From positions 2,128,588-2,192,587 of the forward strand of contig SSNP01000010.1 of the NCBI GenBank assembly GCA_006937955.1: 64,000 nucleotides of DNA, in the 5' to 3' direction. The position numbers and the translations under genes are program-made. Below, piece after piece: positions 36,401 to 63,035 of the stretch (within the stretch, counting starts at the first letter, position 1; every line of letters starts with the position of its first letter). This stretch comes from Pachypanchax playfairii. Taxonomy: Eukaryota; Chordata; Actinopteri; Cyprinodontiformes; Aplocheilidae. The notes under the pieces are model-generated. The model was given only the letters and a program-made list of their open reading frames with translations, was not told where the DNA came from and ran no database searches.

Positions 36401-38159
36401 GGAATAAATGGTTGTATAGTGTATAACTGCTCTTTGTTTTGTCTTATTATCTCTCCTTGCCAACCCCCTCCCCCCCACACACACACACGTTATTTACATT
36501 TCTTTTTGTTTCCTGTGGTGGATGCAGGTTGTTGATGTAAGCGACAGGATGAGCTTGTTCCAGACTCTCCCTGTTATAGACGAGGTTCTCACACCCACCA
36601 GTCTGTCTGCCTGCACTATCAAGACAAGACAGATTAAAAACACTCTCATTGTTGGTTAATCTGATGCTCAGGTTTCTTTTTTTAATATCAGGAAGAGTAG
36701 CAGCTTTAAACATGCTGAAGAAACCAACAGCAGTTGAGTCGGTTCCCTTCTTCTGGTCTGCGTTTGCTGGAAAGAGCATCAGATACACAGGTCGAGTATT
36801 TAATGTGAACCAATCAGTCAGAATATGAAAGTTCCTTTTACTTTATTAACTATATGTGTGTTTAATAAGTTTTTGTTTTGCTCTTAGTTTATTTCATGTT
36901 ATTTCTGAAGCTGCACTGTAAACAAAGTTTAACAATTTAATTAAATCAGGTTTTGTTTCATCTTATTTCAGGGTATGGAGCAGGATACACGGACGTCATA
37001 CTCAAAGGCAAAGTGGAAGAAAGGACGTTTCTGGCCTTTTATATAAAGTGAGCAGCTGTGCAAAGTCATTTTTAACATCTGAGGAAACATTCCAGTTGTT
37101 TTTTGTGTGTGTGTTAATGTTCTTGTGTGTTTGTGGTAAGCAGGGATGATGTGGTGGTCGCTGCTGCCAGCCTGATGTTCGATCCAGCTGTGGCTCAGGT
37201 TGCAGAGCTGATGGCTGCAGGCAGAACCATAACAAAGAAACAAGCTCTGTGAGTGACACACACACTTTAGATTTGATTTACTGTAACAATCATCAAGCCT
37301 TTACAGCTCTACCTGGTGGTTGTAAAGAAAATAACATCATCTGATGCTCTCGCATATGATCACACATTTATCAGTCATGTTCTTGATTTTTATCACATGA
37401 ATGCAGCGACTCTGAAACATCACAGTGTTTCACACAAACAATAGTTACAGTATGCTGCTTTGACCCAACAAGAACTTTGTGACTCTCACGTGATGTAAAC
37501 AATCAGTCTGCTGCAGAGTATAGAACAAACTTCATGTGCAACAGTCGGTCGTATTTCTCATCAGACTGGATATTTTCTAAGTAAGATTCCAATCCATGGG
37601 ATTAAAGTCCATACAGGAAACATTTGCTCGGCTTGTTGACTGACTTTGAAGATGATAATGACATTTGGATCTTTGTGCGGTTTGAAGTTTATTTAAAATG
37701 TTGCTGAATCTTGTGAAACTATGACATAATAAAGATGTTTCAGGCATGTTTTTTCTAACTTGACTGTGATTCTAGAACCATCTGATAGAACATTCAGAGG
37801 AAACTGACTTCACAGTGATATGTGGTGTAATACAATGTTTTCCCAAAGTACCTTGTCTGAGCACAGACAGGAAAATGAACTCTGGGGTTTTACCATCTGC
37901 TCTTCACATTAGCTCAATAAATCAAACATCTGGGTGAGAGAGATTTACAGAGTTTTATGTCCATCATGGGAGACAGAGGATATCACATTTAATGAAGTTG
38001 TTTTTGTAGATCAGACTTGACCTGATAACATTGATTGGAGGTCATTAACTGTCATATTTAATGTAATAACACTAATAGTAATAAAACTGCATGCTGTTCT
38101 GTGTTCTTTAATTTCCTGATCTGTGCAGATCTGATGACCTGAGCTGGCTCCAGATGTAA
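30438..38159 (+). CDS. aifm4: AIFM3-like Rieske and FAD/NAD oxidoreductase, complete, 538 aa
   Basis: Eighteen coding exons: 30438-30526, 30643-30752, 30835-30944, 31071-31115, 31197-31278, 31420-31532, 31624-31710, 31818-31909, 31979-32109, 32504-32619, 32965-33036, 33139-33202, 33549-33625, 33802-33919, 36692-36790, 36972-37047, 37144-37248, 38129-38159; total 1,617 nt, in frame throughout. Residues about 30-115 are a Rieske [2Fe-2S] domain with ligands C57/H59 (KCSHYSAPL) and C76/H79 (RCPFHGACF). An FAD site follows at G144-G146 (VGGGPAS, third Gly replaced by Ser149), then an NAD-binding fold at G282-G287 (VIGASFIG) and VFSAGDVASFPL near the flavin tail. The C-terminal domain ends DLSWLQM, like AIFM3. 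The start ATG has no upstream in-frame alternative. The donor after 31278 is GC (GCAAGT). Intron 14 (33920-36691) is full of transposons. The aifm4 symbol follows fish nomenclature as I recall it; aifm3 paralogue is the safe statement. Confidence 0.93.
33985..34480. repeat. possible further transposon-derived sequence in intron 14
   Basis: Begins TTTAAAGAGTAATTCACC, an opening typical of fish TTAA-type MITEs, and includes a 110-codon plus frame (33975-34307) with GPDSYRLEPI-like text. No closing terminal repeat was found, so boundaries and class are unsure. Confidence 0.3.
34494..34706. mobile_element. palindromic hAT MITE with 8-bp target duplication
   Basis: 213 bp with nearly perfect inverted arms of about 61 bp, starting CAGGGGTCTCAAACTCCAGG and ending CCTGGAGTTTGACACCCCTG. 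The flanking duplication ATGTGAAC is exact (34486-34493, 34707-34714). It lies in intron 14 of the AIFM-like gene and would form a long hairpin in the pre-mRNA. Confidence 0.93.
35290..36420 (+). pseudogene. Tc1-like transposase relic, split by a TTAA element
   Basis: 35345-35515 reads WSDESFFSVWESDG, a stop, VWVW and later text in register with Tc1 transposases around the first catalytic Asp, with several stops. After 36300 the relic continues (FQHDC-type text near 36380, around the second Asp). The gap between is a later insertion at 35532-36300. A different and much older Tc1 family than the intact copies. Confidence 0.75.
35532..36300. mobile_element. TTAA-flanked piggyBac-like element nested in the Tc1 relic
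   Basis: TTAA at 35532 and 36297. Imperfect inverted ends TTAACTCGTTCACTGCCA and TGGCAGCCAATAAGTTAA (13 of 18 matched). ACTCGTTCACTGCCATTGAC is a text seen at ends of fish piggyBac-type MITEs. Two short frames inside (35670-35909, 35735-35929) have no recognised domain. The flanks on both sides belong to the same Tc1 relic, which supports the boundaries. Confidence 0.75.
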
Positions 38160-38590
38160 CCAGATGTTTCCAGGAGGACCAGCCACTTCTCAGCGATGGA
38201 TTATTCTTCTCCTTCGTTGTCCTAAATTAAATGGTTCCATTCATCGCCTTATGAAAACTAGTCTGCTCTTTTGTCTGAGGTGTTACCATAGTAACACTTA
38301 AAGCTTTATAGCATTTGCTTATTGTGCACTTTGTGTAATCTGTCTTCTGTCTAATTAGTGAAGTGATGTCACAGTCTGTTTTTTATTACATAGTTATTTG
38401 TTTTCTGCTCTACATGCAAAACAATGAAACCTTTAATTACACCTTCAGGTTTTATTGAGAAACTCCAGTGACCTTATGACTTTTGTGTTCCTTCTCCAGT
38501 TTATTTAAAAATAAACCTAGATTATTTAAAAGTTAAACTATGAAACACACTGAATAAACAAATTAGAGCAGCAAAGAAGTTCTACTTTTA
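38160..38590 (+). other. 3' UTR region of the AIFM-like gene
   Basis: Follows the TAA at 38157-38159. Possible poly(A) signals are AAATAAACC at about 38508 and GAATAAAC at about 38552. The exact end cannot be set from sequence. Confidence 0.45.
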
Positions 38591-38669
38591 AAAACTGACG
38601 AGCTACTCCTCAGCCAACAGCTCCTGTTCAGTGTGGCACTGAACTTATTTTATTTTTAACATTTTTCAT

Positions 38670-38750
38670 ACTGTTTGTGGACTGGTCACCTGTCCGGGGC
38701 GTCGTCCCACCTCTCGACCACTAACTACTGGAGACAGACAACAGGAAATT
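38670..38750. repeat. RTE/SINE-type tail fragment
   Basis: GGACTGGTCACCTGTCCGGG followed by GTCGTCCCACCTCTCG matches the common fish tail GACTGGCGACCTGTCCAGGG. The same family is represented more fully at 39995-40205. Confidence 0.55.
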
Positions 38751-39990
38751 GAAATGTAGACATCTTGGATTCTTTATTTCATGATGATGCACAGTCCTTT
38801 AAAACATGTTGTTTTCCTTTATCGCTATATTACTACTGATTTTTCTAAAAATCTTAAGGGGAAAATGTCCAGAGAGTCTGTTTATTACAATATACGGACA
38901 GTTTACTGTGTGTCTAAATACTGAGTTAGTAAAGTTAAAGCAGGTAGTAAACTGTCTGGATACATAACAGACTCTTTCAGGTCCTCTCCTAGTTTTGTTG
39001 TTGTTTACTTATCTGTATTGTGATTATTATTATGAGTTTGTATGTTTATTATTTGGTGCTGGTAATTTCATGTGCTGGTAAACATGTAGGAAGGTGAACA
39101 AGTTTTTAACTGTTTTGTTCCTAAAAACATTTAGAAAAGACACAGACAGTTTCAAATATTTAACTTAAAATCCAGGGTAACACATCTGAAATATTTGATA
39201 ACTGCAATAAAAACATATAAAATATTTTTATTTGTTTCTAGACTTGTTACATATTTAAAGTCAAGCCTTAATCTATGAAACTGCAAATGATTACATCTGT
39301 TTTTACTACCTATTTTTAACCTGGTCATAGTTCCTGTTGTCAGGTGCCTCTTTCACTTCTACGGTTTTCTTTTATCATGACTAAATAAAAAGTACTTGAA
39401 CTTTACCAGGTTCTAAAATTATTCTTAATAATAATAATTATTATTCAACTTTAACCTGATATTTACAAAAACACAACAGATTGTATCATCTCATTATTTA
39501 TTCAATGCAAGATAAGCTAAATGTGCTACGTGTTTGAAAAACTGAGTTAATTTTTGCTTCCTTAATAAGATTTAATAAGACACGTAGCAGCAGGTGCTGC
39601 TGATCAAATGAACCTGATTAACTTCAGTGTGAAGAAGCTCGATGACAGCAGGGGATATGGCAGTTTGTTCATTTGTTGTGTGATAACAAACCCAGTGAGG
39701 AAAAACTTTAGCAATGACCTCTGGGAAGGGTTAATGCTATTTTTCAAACAGTTTGGAATCATTTAACAGCATAAAAACGATTCACATGTAAAAAAGACAT
39801 CCAGGATTGTATAAGACTGAACACATTGTGGCTTGTTTTTGTGCTGGAAAAAAAACTTTCTAGAAATAATATTCCAGTTGGACTTGTATCTCAATGAACT
39901 TCAAGACTACGTGAAAAATGCCCTTTAGACAAAAAAGATCAAAGTAAATATGTTTCCCCACAATACACAGCACAAACACCTTATACCAGC
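38751..39990. other. intergenic stretch
   Basis: AT-rich, with an ATT/AAT palindromic run near 39425-39445. No gene, RNA or transposon end recognised. Confidence 0.4.
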
Positions 39991-39994
39991 TGTC

Positions 39995-40205
39995 AGCACA
40001 GTGGTGGGAGTTTGCATGTTCTTGCTGCATGTGTGGGTTTTCTCCAGGGACTCCATCTTTCTCCCACAGACCAAGAATATGCTTGCTGTTAATTGGTTAC
40101 TGTTAATTGTCCCTAGATGTGAGAGTGTGTTTGTCTCTTTATGACCCTGTGACGGACTGGTGACCTGTCCAGGTGTGACCCTGAACAGGACTAAGCAGAT
40201 AAAGC
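39995..40205 (+). repeat. RTE-type retrotransposon 3' fragment
   Basis: GTTTGCATGTTCTTGCTGCA, then GTGGGTTTTCTCCAGGGACT, AATTGTCCCTAGATGTGAG and GACGGACTGGTGACCTGTCC in the order characteristic of a very common fish repeat tail. It is truncated and diverged. Confidence 0.7.
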
Positions 40206-40379
40206 CAGTGACTGAATATTCTAAACAGAAATTGCAGTAAATCTGTGTACTATATTTTTTAATGTATATTTATAAAACAAATGTCTTTGTACAATAAAAA
40301 AGTGAACCGGAGCAATATTCCTTGTGTGTAACAAACGTGGCCAAATGAACCTGATTCTGATTGTACACTCCGACACTGC

Positions 40380-40709
40380 AGGGGTCAGTAGTGCGTCGGA
40401 AGTCGTCACATCCGGGTATTAACAAAGCAGCGCTTATCCAACGTTTGCGCAACTGCTGTTGACTTTTTTGGCGTATGACCCTCCTTAATTCAAGTGTTAA
40501 GCGACAAAGCAGCGTACATATCCGGCGTAAGTGTTCTCTGTGAATTATACATTGGTGCGTTGATCGTGTGGTTACCGTCGTGCGCCAATGTGAAAACAGC
40601 TCAACCTGAAAAGTAAACGTTACGGTCACAGGAAAGAAAGAAATGCTGTAGTGATTGATTTTCATTGGAGTGAGGCTTTTTAACGTGCAAAAGGGTCTTT
40701 GGAGTGAAG
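40380..40709 (+). promoter_or_regulatory. probable prpf8 promoter and leader exon
   Basis: ETS-type sites (CGGAAGTCG at about 40398, CATCCGGG at about 40408) and relatively frequent CpG fit a housekeeping promoter. A possible leader-exon donor is GTGAAG|GTAGTG at 40709/40710, splicing to the acceptor before 41192. No TATA box is evident. Boundaries are inferred. Confidence 0.4.
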
Positions 40710-41201
40710 GTAGTGTGGAGTGTGATGTTTCATGGGCTTTGGTTTATTGTTGTGAAGCGCAGCCGTTAGCCGTCATGCTATCGTTAGCGCCGAGGTCCAC
40801 GCCGGGCCTGTAGCCAGTCACTAACTTGATGTAAACTCCGCTTTCAATTTACATTTTAAACCTGCTTATGTTAAAACTAAATTACATTGTGATATTTAAC
40901 AAAGTGGAAGATGAGTTATGTGAAGACTGGTTGTTTAGTTATTTTGCGTGTTTGTTGCCGCCGCTTTAAGGAAGCTTTGCTAAGCTAACATGCTTCTGTG
41001 CTCCGGTTCGGGTGCTCAAATTAAGATAAATTAATTACATCTTCTCAGTGAATGCAAATGCTTTAATTCAGTTTTTTAGGTTTTGTGTTGGGTCAATAGA
41101 TTGTGTGAAATCATAGTTAATGAAAACTAAAATAAATTTTTGTGGTTTATGTGTATTGTATTAATACTGTTTGGATTGTGTTTTTCATCAGTTGAGGCAC
41201 C

Positions 41202-56537
<15,336 letters not shown>

Positions 56538-56910
56538 GAGTCAGCATACATTGTTGTAGATGGTTCTGCAAGAATCATGAAGAACCAGTCCAGAATTGTT
56601 CCTGTAATATTTCTTTTGAGAACATGTAATTGGAATTTTTAGGGATTTTCATGTTAAAAGAGCTTTTAATTTTGTTTTTTCATAATTATTTTCATTTGCA
56701 GTAAAACTCTTAGTATGAAATATTTGTGTTTTCTCTTTTTTTTTTGCATTAGTTTTCAGGACACCATCATTTGCTGTAATATGTGACATTATTCCACAAA
56801 GTTCAAGACCCACTTCCTCTTAACGTTTTAATACCAGTTCTACTCTATTAATGTGTTCAGATGTACATCTTGTGATATTGTGCTCTGGGTTTGAATAAAG
56901 ATCACCATTT
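56538..56910 (+). other. prpf8 3' UTR and poly(A) signal
   Basis: Follows the TGA at 56535-56537. A canonical AATAAA at 56894-56899 is the likely poly(A) signal, giving a 3' UTR of about 370-380 nt. The next gene's start codon is about 0.5 kb further on. Confidence 0.65.
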
Positions 56911-57401
56911 TTATAAACTATTCTCAGATGTTTGATGTAAATGTGGTGTTAAAAAGGGGGAAGTCCAAACGTTTTAAATGTATAAGTGGGGGCTTTTTGT
57001 TTGACTTCCTGTTTCTGTGAGCCTGAATGGTGAAAGTCACGAGGATTCATCAGGTTTAGATGCATAAAGAACTGAGTCTGGTTTATAAACTGGTTTATAG
57101 CTTTGGTGTATTTCAGCTGCAGACTGGAAGAGACGGTCTTGGTGCTGTGCGACGGGTTGGTGCATGTATCTGGTGTAACATTGGTCAGATGAGGAGGAGG
57201 ATCCCGTCAGACAGGGTTCTGGATTTGTAAGAACTAGTTTTCTGTGTTCTGCAGCGGCATGTGAGTTAACGTCAACAGAGCGTTAAAACCCTCAACAAAA
57301 GCTGGAGGGAAAGTTTCAGCAGTTTCATTGTTTCACTTTCACGTCGTGGATGAACCAGTGAGAGTTCGCAGGTGAACCGAGCTACCGGACTGGACTCAAA
57401 C

Positions 57402-60400
57402 ATGGAGGCGGACTCGGAGACAAGGAGTCCCCGATGCTTAGACCGGACCGTGTCCGTCCTAACCGTCGATGATGTGTATGAACTCGCTAAGCTGATCGGT
57501 GCCGAGGTGGAGAAACTCATCGACGGGTACGGAAAGCACAGCGTCGAAGGTCTGGTACCAAAAATAGTGAAGGTGCTCGAGTTGCTGGAGAGTTTCGTTT
57601 CAAGGAACCAAGTTCAGAGTCAGAGAGAAGAAGAGCTTCTGAAGACCTTCGAGACCCTCCAGCTACAACAGCAGAAGAAACGCGGGGGGAAAGACTCTGA
57701 TGAGGAGTTCGATAAATATGAAATACAGGTGAGACCTTGCAGCTCTGCACCATGGCATGCTACCATTTAGGAAAACAACATTATCCACACGTATATAAAC
57801 CCTGTAAAACCGTGTTGACTGGTCATGTAGTCATGAAATAGCTTTAACATTAACGAGTAGCTAACATTCACACGCAGTCCGGATAGCCGACCCTTCCTAA
57901 ATATGACCAAAAAATAGACAGTTTAATATACAGAATACATTTGAAGAAATATCATAGCTTAAATAATTGAGAAAGGCGATTAAATCGATAAAAATGTAAC
58001 GTTGTTGCATTTTACGACATAAACGTTTGGTTTTCCAGCTTGCTAACTAGAACCCCGTCGTCAAGGAAACGAGCCTGACAGTTCAGCTAACTATGGACTT
58101 TTACAAAAAATTATTTAACTTTGTGTTTAAAACTCTTTGTAGTTTCTAATAAAACAACAAAAAAATCAAAGCAAGAGACTTTGAAGATGTTTAATAGAGT
58201 TGGAATAAAAATTATAACTATTTGACAGCGTCGACTTATAAGAGGAAAAAAAAAACAACATATTTTGACATTTATATTGTTAACTGTAGCTTTAGTTTGT
58301 GTTTATCTTTTCTTGCCAGATTGATAATACAGCTCTATTATAACAACACATCCATAACAAACTTATAATTAAGTGACACACCCGTTTTGAGATAATATGT
58401 TTTGGTTTGTAAATGTCTCCAGGATTTTGAGCTCAGGTGTGAGTTACATCAGGTTTGGCTCTTGCGTTGTTGTGTTACATCCTCCTGTTTATGTGTGCAG
58501 GACCTGCAGCAGAAGGAGCAGCAGTGGAAGAAGACGTGTGAGGAGCTGCAGCTTCAGGTTCAGGAGCTCCAAAAGGACCGAGATGAGCTGCAGATCAGGT
58601 TGAAGGGCAGCAATGATCAAGAAGGTACAAAATATTCCCTGAGGTTTGAAAACTTCACAAATTATTGTTACAAGATTCTTTTATTACTTAAGTGCAACCT
58701 CAAAATAAATGTGACCCCTTTATCTCATCATGCAGCCTGAGAGAAATCCGTTTGAGTTTTCAGGAATATTTAAATCTTGTTTTTAAAACGCTCCAGGAAG
58801 GATTCGGTTTAAAAAAAAAATTAAACACTCCATCAATTCCCTTTAATGCTGTAGAGACCTTTTTATTTATTTAAACAAATAAAAATTCAATTCTATCTTA
58901 TGTGCTTCAAAAAAGTAAATCCACCTCTGGGTCGTTCAGTTATCTTGTTTTTCTACCAGCAATGTGGCGACGCAGACGTATATAATAGTTTCTATTGTGT
59001 AGAAGTTTATCAGCCATCTGTAGAACGGATTCAGAACAGCAGCAGAACAGTCAGAAACTCTGCTGAATCACTCCAGATGGTCGACGCCGTGTTTGTATTG
59101 CAGATAGTTCAAGAACTCAGATACAGAACTATACAAAAAATACCTGTAAAAGTATTTTAAAAATTTATTGTTTTCACTTGGGACCATCTTCCGAAGAATG
59201 TCAGTAATGTTTAGTTCTGGGGATAAAATCTTCTCGTTCTAGTTCACTGTGGATTTTCAGGTGTGTTTAGAAAAAGAATCATCGTCTTCTCACCTGGTTC
59301 AGTTTGAGTTTACTCTTATTCATGTGGGTAAAGTCAGAGCTTTGAGTTTAAGGAACATTCTGTTGTTAGTTCTTCATCACTTCAGAGTTTGTAGAATCAC
59401 ACCCACACACAGACACACAGGAATAAGGAAGGAGCTACCTGGAAACTCTTTATCATTCTTTTATAACTTTCTCCTGCTTTCTAGTCATTTGGTATTTTAA
59501 TTTTCAACTTATCATTTCTGCGTTCCCCACAGTGACATTCAAGCTACAGTTGTTGTTATTTTGTTTCTGAATGTTTTTTTAAAAAAAACAACCTTTTTTG
59601 CTTTTGTGGATTTACAGAGCTGTAAAAAAGTATTTGCCCCCTTACTAAAACATTTTGTCACAGCTCTGTGTGAAATTGAACTTTTATACTGTTTACATAA
59701 AGACATTCCTGACACTGAAAACTGAGATTACATGAACATGAAGTATTTTATACACGTTTTCTCCTAATAGAATTCATCTTTTATTTTGAAACTAATAACT
59801 AACTGAAAGAAAACTAATGAGATGTTAGATTTGACTTTTCGAAAGCGAACTGTAAAAATAATTATGTGATATTGTTCCTGCCCTGACGGATTGGAGCTTG
59901 TACAAACTAACCACAGTAATGTGAAACTGTGGGCGGAGCCTCTGCTGACTCTTGTTTTATTGCATTAAAGAAAGTGAAAGTGTGAATATATTTGATCCAG
60001 GTAAAGCGACAGCTGTCAGCCATTTTTACTTTAAGTTGCTGAGGTTGAGTTTAAATGTTTGGCTGCTTATTGAAATATGAGTTTTGTTTTTAACTACAGA
60101 AAGAATAAATAAAAGAGAACAGATGAACTCTTTGATGTTCTCACACAGATGAAACAAAGCACATATAAAACTAACAGGAACATGAACCTGTGGGCGGAGC
60201 CTCTGATGACTTCTGTTTTCTTGTACTAACAATAAAAACATTCAACCTTCATTACTTTTTAGGATTTTTAAATGTATACTTTATAAATTCAATTTTAATG
60301 GTGGTACACAGTTAGTTAGACATTTATTAGAGAGATCTGATAGATAGAAACTAATAATAACACAGTCTCTGTGTCTGATGGTTTGTATCAGGCAGTATTT

Positions 60401-63035
60401 TTGCACATAAATAAAATTTCCAAATTAGTCCTTTTGTGGTGCAAGTAGCTCCAAACAGGCTGTGTTTTATTGTGAAAGGTATCAGTGGGGTGTGTTTACT
60501 TTTCTTTGCCCAGGCTGAGATATTTGTCTTGTTATTTTACCTTCAGCACAGATCAATAATCATGAATAAAAAACCTGCATAAAACATTCTATTCTATACA
60601 AGAATAATGTAACGCTTATCTTTCTGTTTGTAAAATGATTCACAGTTATTTCTGTGGATTCTCCAGATTCTCTTCACCTGTTTGTGAATCCGAACGGTTT
60701 TTACATTGTTAATAACATCTTGTGATTTTTTTGCCTTTTTGTAAATAGAATCTGCTTTTTATTTCTAACATAAAAGATCCAGTCAGGAAGTGTCGCCGCT
60801 ACGTTTTTCTTCTTCTTATGCTGTGCGTGTGTTTGTTAGATCGTGTTCAGAGGCAGGAGCGTGAGGTGATGCTGAAGCTGAAGCAGGTGGTGGACAAGCA
60901 GAGGGACGAGCTGAGGGCCAAATCCCAGGAGATCAGCACCGTGTCGAAAGAGGTGGAGGCGGTAAGGAGATCCATCGTCAGGTCGTTCCTCTTAGAGCTG
61001 ATGATTAGATAACGAGTTGTATTCAAAGAAGCACGAGCTCACGCTAGTGATAAAACACATTTATGGCTTTATGGCTTCAAAAGTTCCATAACTGTAAAAC
61101 CATGTTACTTTTTCGAGCCATGCTGTAATTTAACTTATAAAGAAGAAATAAAGAGACGAATGGTAAAATGAGAAACAACTGTATGTAAGTGGAAGACGGC
61201 AAGGCAGAGATTATTCTGTTACTGGTGGAGGATTTCATACAAGTCAGAGCACTGTTACACACACACAGCTACTCTGTGTGAGCTCATACATCACATGATT
61301 CATACAGCTGTTGCTGCTGTTTGGGCGTGTCTGTTAATGCTTAACCATCTATTCAGAGAGAGGGAAACTGTGTTTCTCTGTCAGCTGGAAACGTTCACCT
61401 GATTTTACTTGTCAGTTATTATGCAGCTTGTCAGTGTTTGATTCACTCGACTTGTTTTTTTTTTCAGCCATGGTGTAATGACTTTAGGTTTGTTTACAAT
61501 GCCATAAAAACTGTTTGTGCCCCTTCATACGACGGGGTTTTCAGATGTCTGATTCACATCCTCCTGCGTGTGTCCGTACAGCTCCAGGAACAGCTGGACC
61601 GCTTCATGAAAATGAACGGCGAGCTGCGGCACAAGCAGAACGTGCTGCAGACGCAGCTGAAGAGCATCGTGGAGAGGAAGGCCGACATGGAGGCCGACCT
61701 GAAGGAGAAAAACAAAACGATAGAAAGTCTAAGATCTCAGCTCAGTGACACCAGAACCAACAGCCCTGTATGTCCTCGTCTTTTATTCTGAAAATCACCT
61801 GAAATTGATCTGCTTTATCCATATGGGAGGATTTGTGTTTCTAATTCTGCTGTGGTTTAACAGTCATTTATGTTGTTGACAACCAGGAGCAACAAAGCCA
61901 AAAGGTTGTTTATTTTTTATACATTTAGTTGTATTTAGTTATTTCATGTGTAAAAAAACACCATGAATGTGGGCGGGACTTTCAGCTCCACGTCTCAAAT
62001 GTGGATGTTATTTAAATGTTTTATTTGCAGTAGTTAGAAGAACTTACTGAGTATTTGTTCTCCATTCAGGCCAGTCCAATTCAAACTGCTGACAAGTCAA
62101 GCAAAACTTCAACACCTGAAACCCAGAACCAACCGGACCCCGATCAGCCGTGTTTCACTAAGAAGGAGGTGCGAGACATCCTGTATGAGAGAAATGAGTT
62201 AAAAACAAACCTCTTCCTGGTGCAAGAAGAGCTTAACTACTACCAGAGGTGGGTCTGCAGCCCGGACACGAGTGGATGCTTCAGGTGTTTTTGATGCCAC
62301 TGATGAATATCAATAGAACTTGTTTGATGTCTCTGCAGAGAAATACTGAATGAGGAGCGGTGTCCTCGTTTCCTTCTAGAAGCTATTCGTTCAGCCATCA
62401 AGCAGCAAAGGAGGCTGATAAAAGCCAAGATGCTCGGGATTCCTGTAAACGAATGCAGCAGGAGGTCTCTCACACTTCATCCTGAACTAACATCCAGACA
62501 TAGAAACATTGAGAAGGTGACGTGTATGTGTGTATATTTACTCTTCAAGTGACGAGGAAGATGGAAGCTCTCGGTTCGGGCAGACAGAAGTGGACGGTAC
62601 CGTGGTGGACGGTACGGACAAACCAGCTGAGTCACGCATTCGAAACCTGTGAGTTCACTGTTCAGAAACAAAACATAAAATAATTCATCAAAACATTTTT
62701 ACTTCTGATGCAAATAAAATGCAGATCAAAAAAACAAATTCTGTATTGAGTGTTGGACCTTGTAAAACCATCAGCTGAGAATCATTGAGCAGAAACAATG
62801 CAGCCCTAGTTTTGTTCCGCCGTCACTGTCCTGGTCATCGTCAATCCGAGTCTATATTTAGCCGTAATCCCTGACTGCACATCTAACCTCGGGCCTGTGT
62901 TTCTCACTCTGCAGCTTTGGCTTTCTGACGCGGTCGGGCAGCGGCTCCACCCACAGAAGCAGTTCCCCCTGCAGCTGGGAGATCATCAGAGACTCAGAAG
63001 CCAGCGACGACCCGGAGCAACAGCCGTCTTCTTAA
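57402..63035 (+). CDS. rilp: Rab-interacting lysosomal protein, complete, 427 aa
   Basis: Exons 57402-57728, 58501-58624, 60840-60961, 61582-61767, 62070-62248, 62339-62464, 62550-62648 and 62915-63035 join in frame (1,284 nt). RILP binds GTP-Rab7 on late endosomes and lysosomes and recruits dynein-dynactin for inward transport. The RH1 region lies near residues 17-66 (DDVYELAKLIGAE, LVPKIVKVLELLE). A long coiled coil follows (about 67-250). RH2 is near 281-345 (CFTKKEVRDILYERNELK, EELNYYQREILNEERCP, then RRLIKAKMLGI). The tail is acidic and serine-rich (SDEEDGSS) and ends DPEQQPSS. Human RILP is 401 aa. I take the ATG in CAAACATGGAGG as start; the upstream extension in the same frame has no ATG. 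The donor after 62464 (GTCTCT) is weak, but frame and the SDEED motif support the join. RILPL1/2 are alternatives; the neighbouring prpf8 favours rilp. Confidence 0.93.
58625..60839. other. rilp intron 2 with old transposon text
   Basis: About 2.2 kb without exons. AGAGCTGTAAAAAAGTATTT followed by GCCCCCTT at 59617-59642 resembles one end of a fish mariner-type MITE. GTGGGCGGAGCCTCTG occurs twice (about 59928 and 60191), showing an internal duplication. Confidence 0.4.

Noticed and set aside
57372..57401. Upstream start for rilp in the same frame
   Set aside because: The first codon there is GTG. The ATG at 57402 is the first in-frame methionine.
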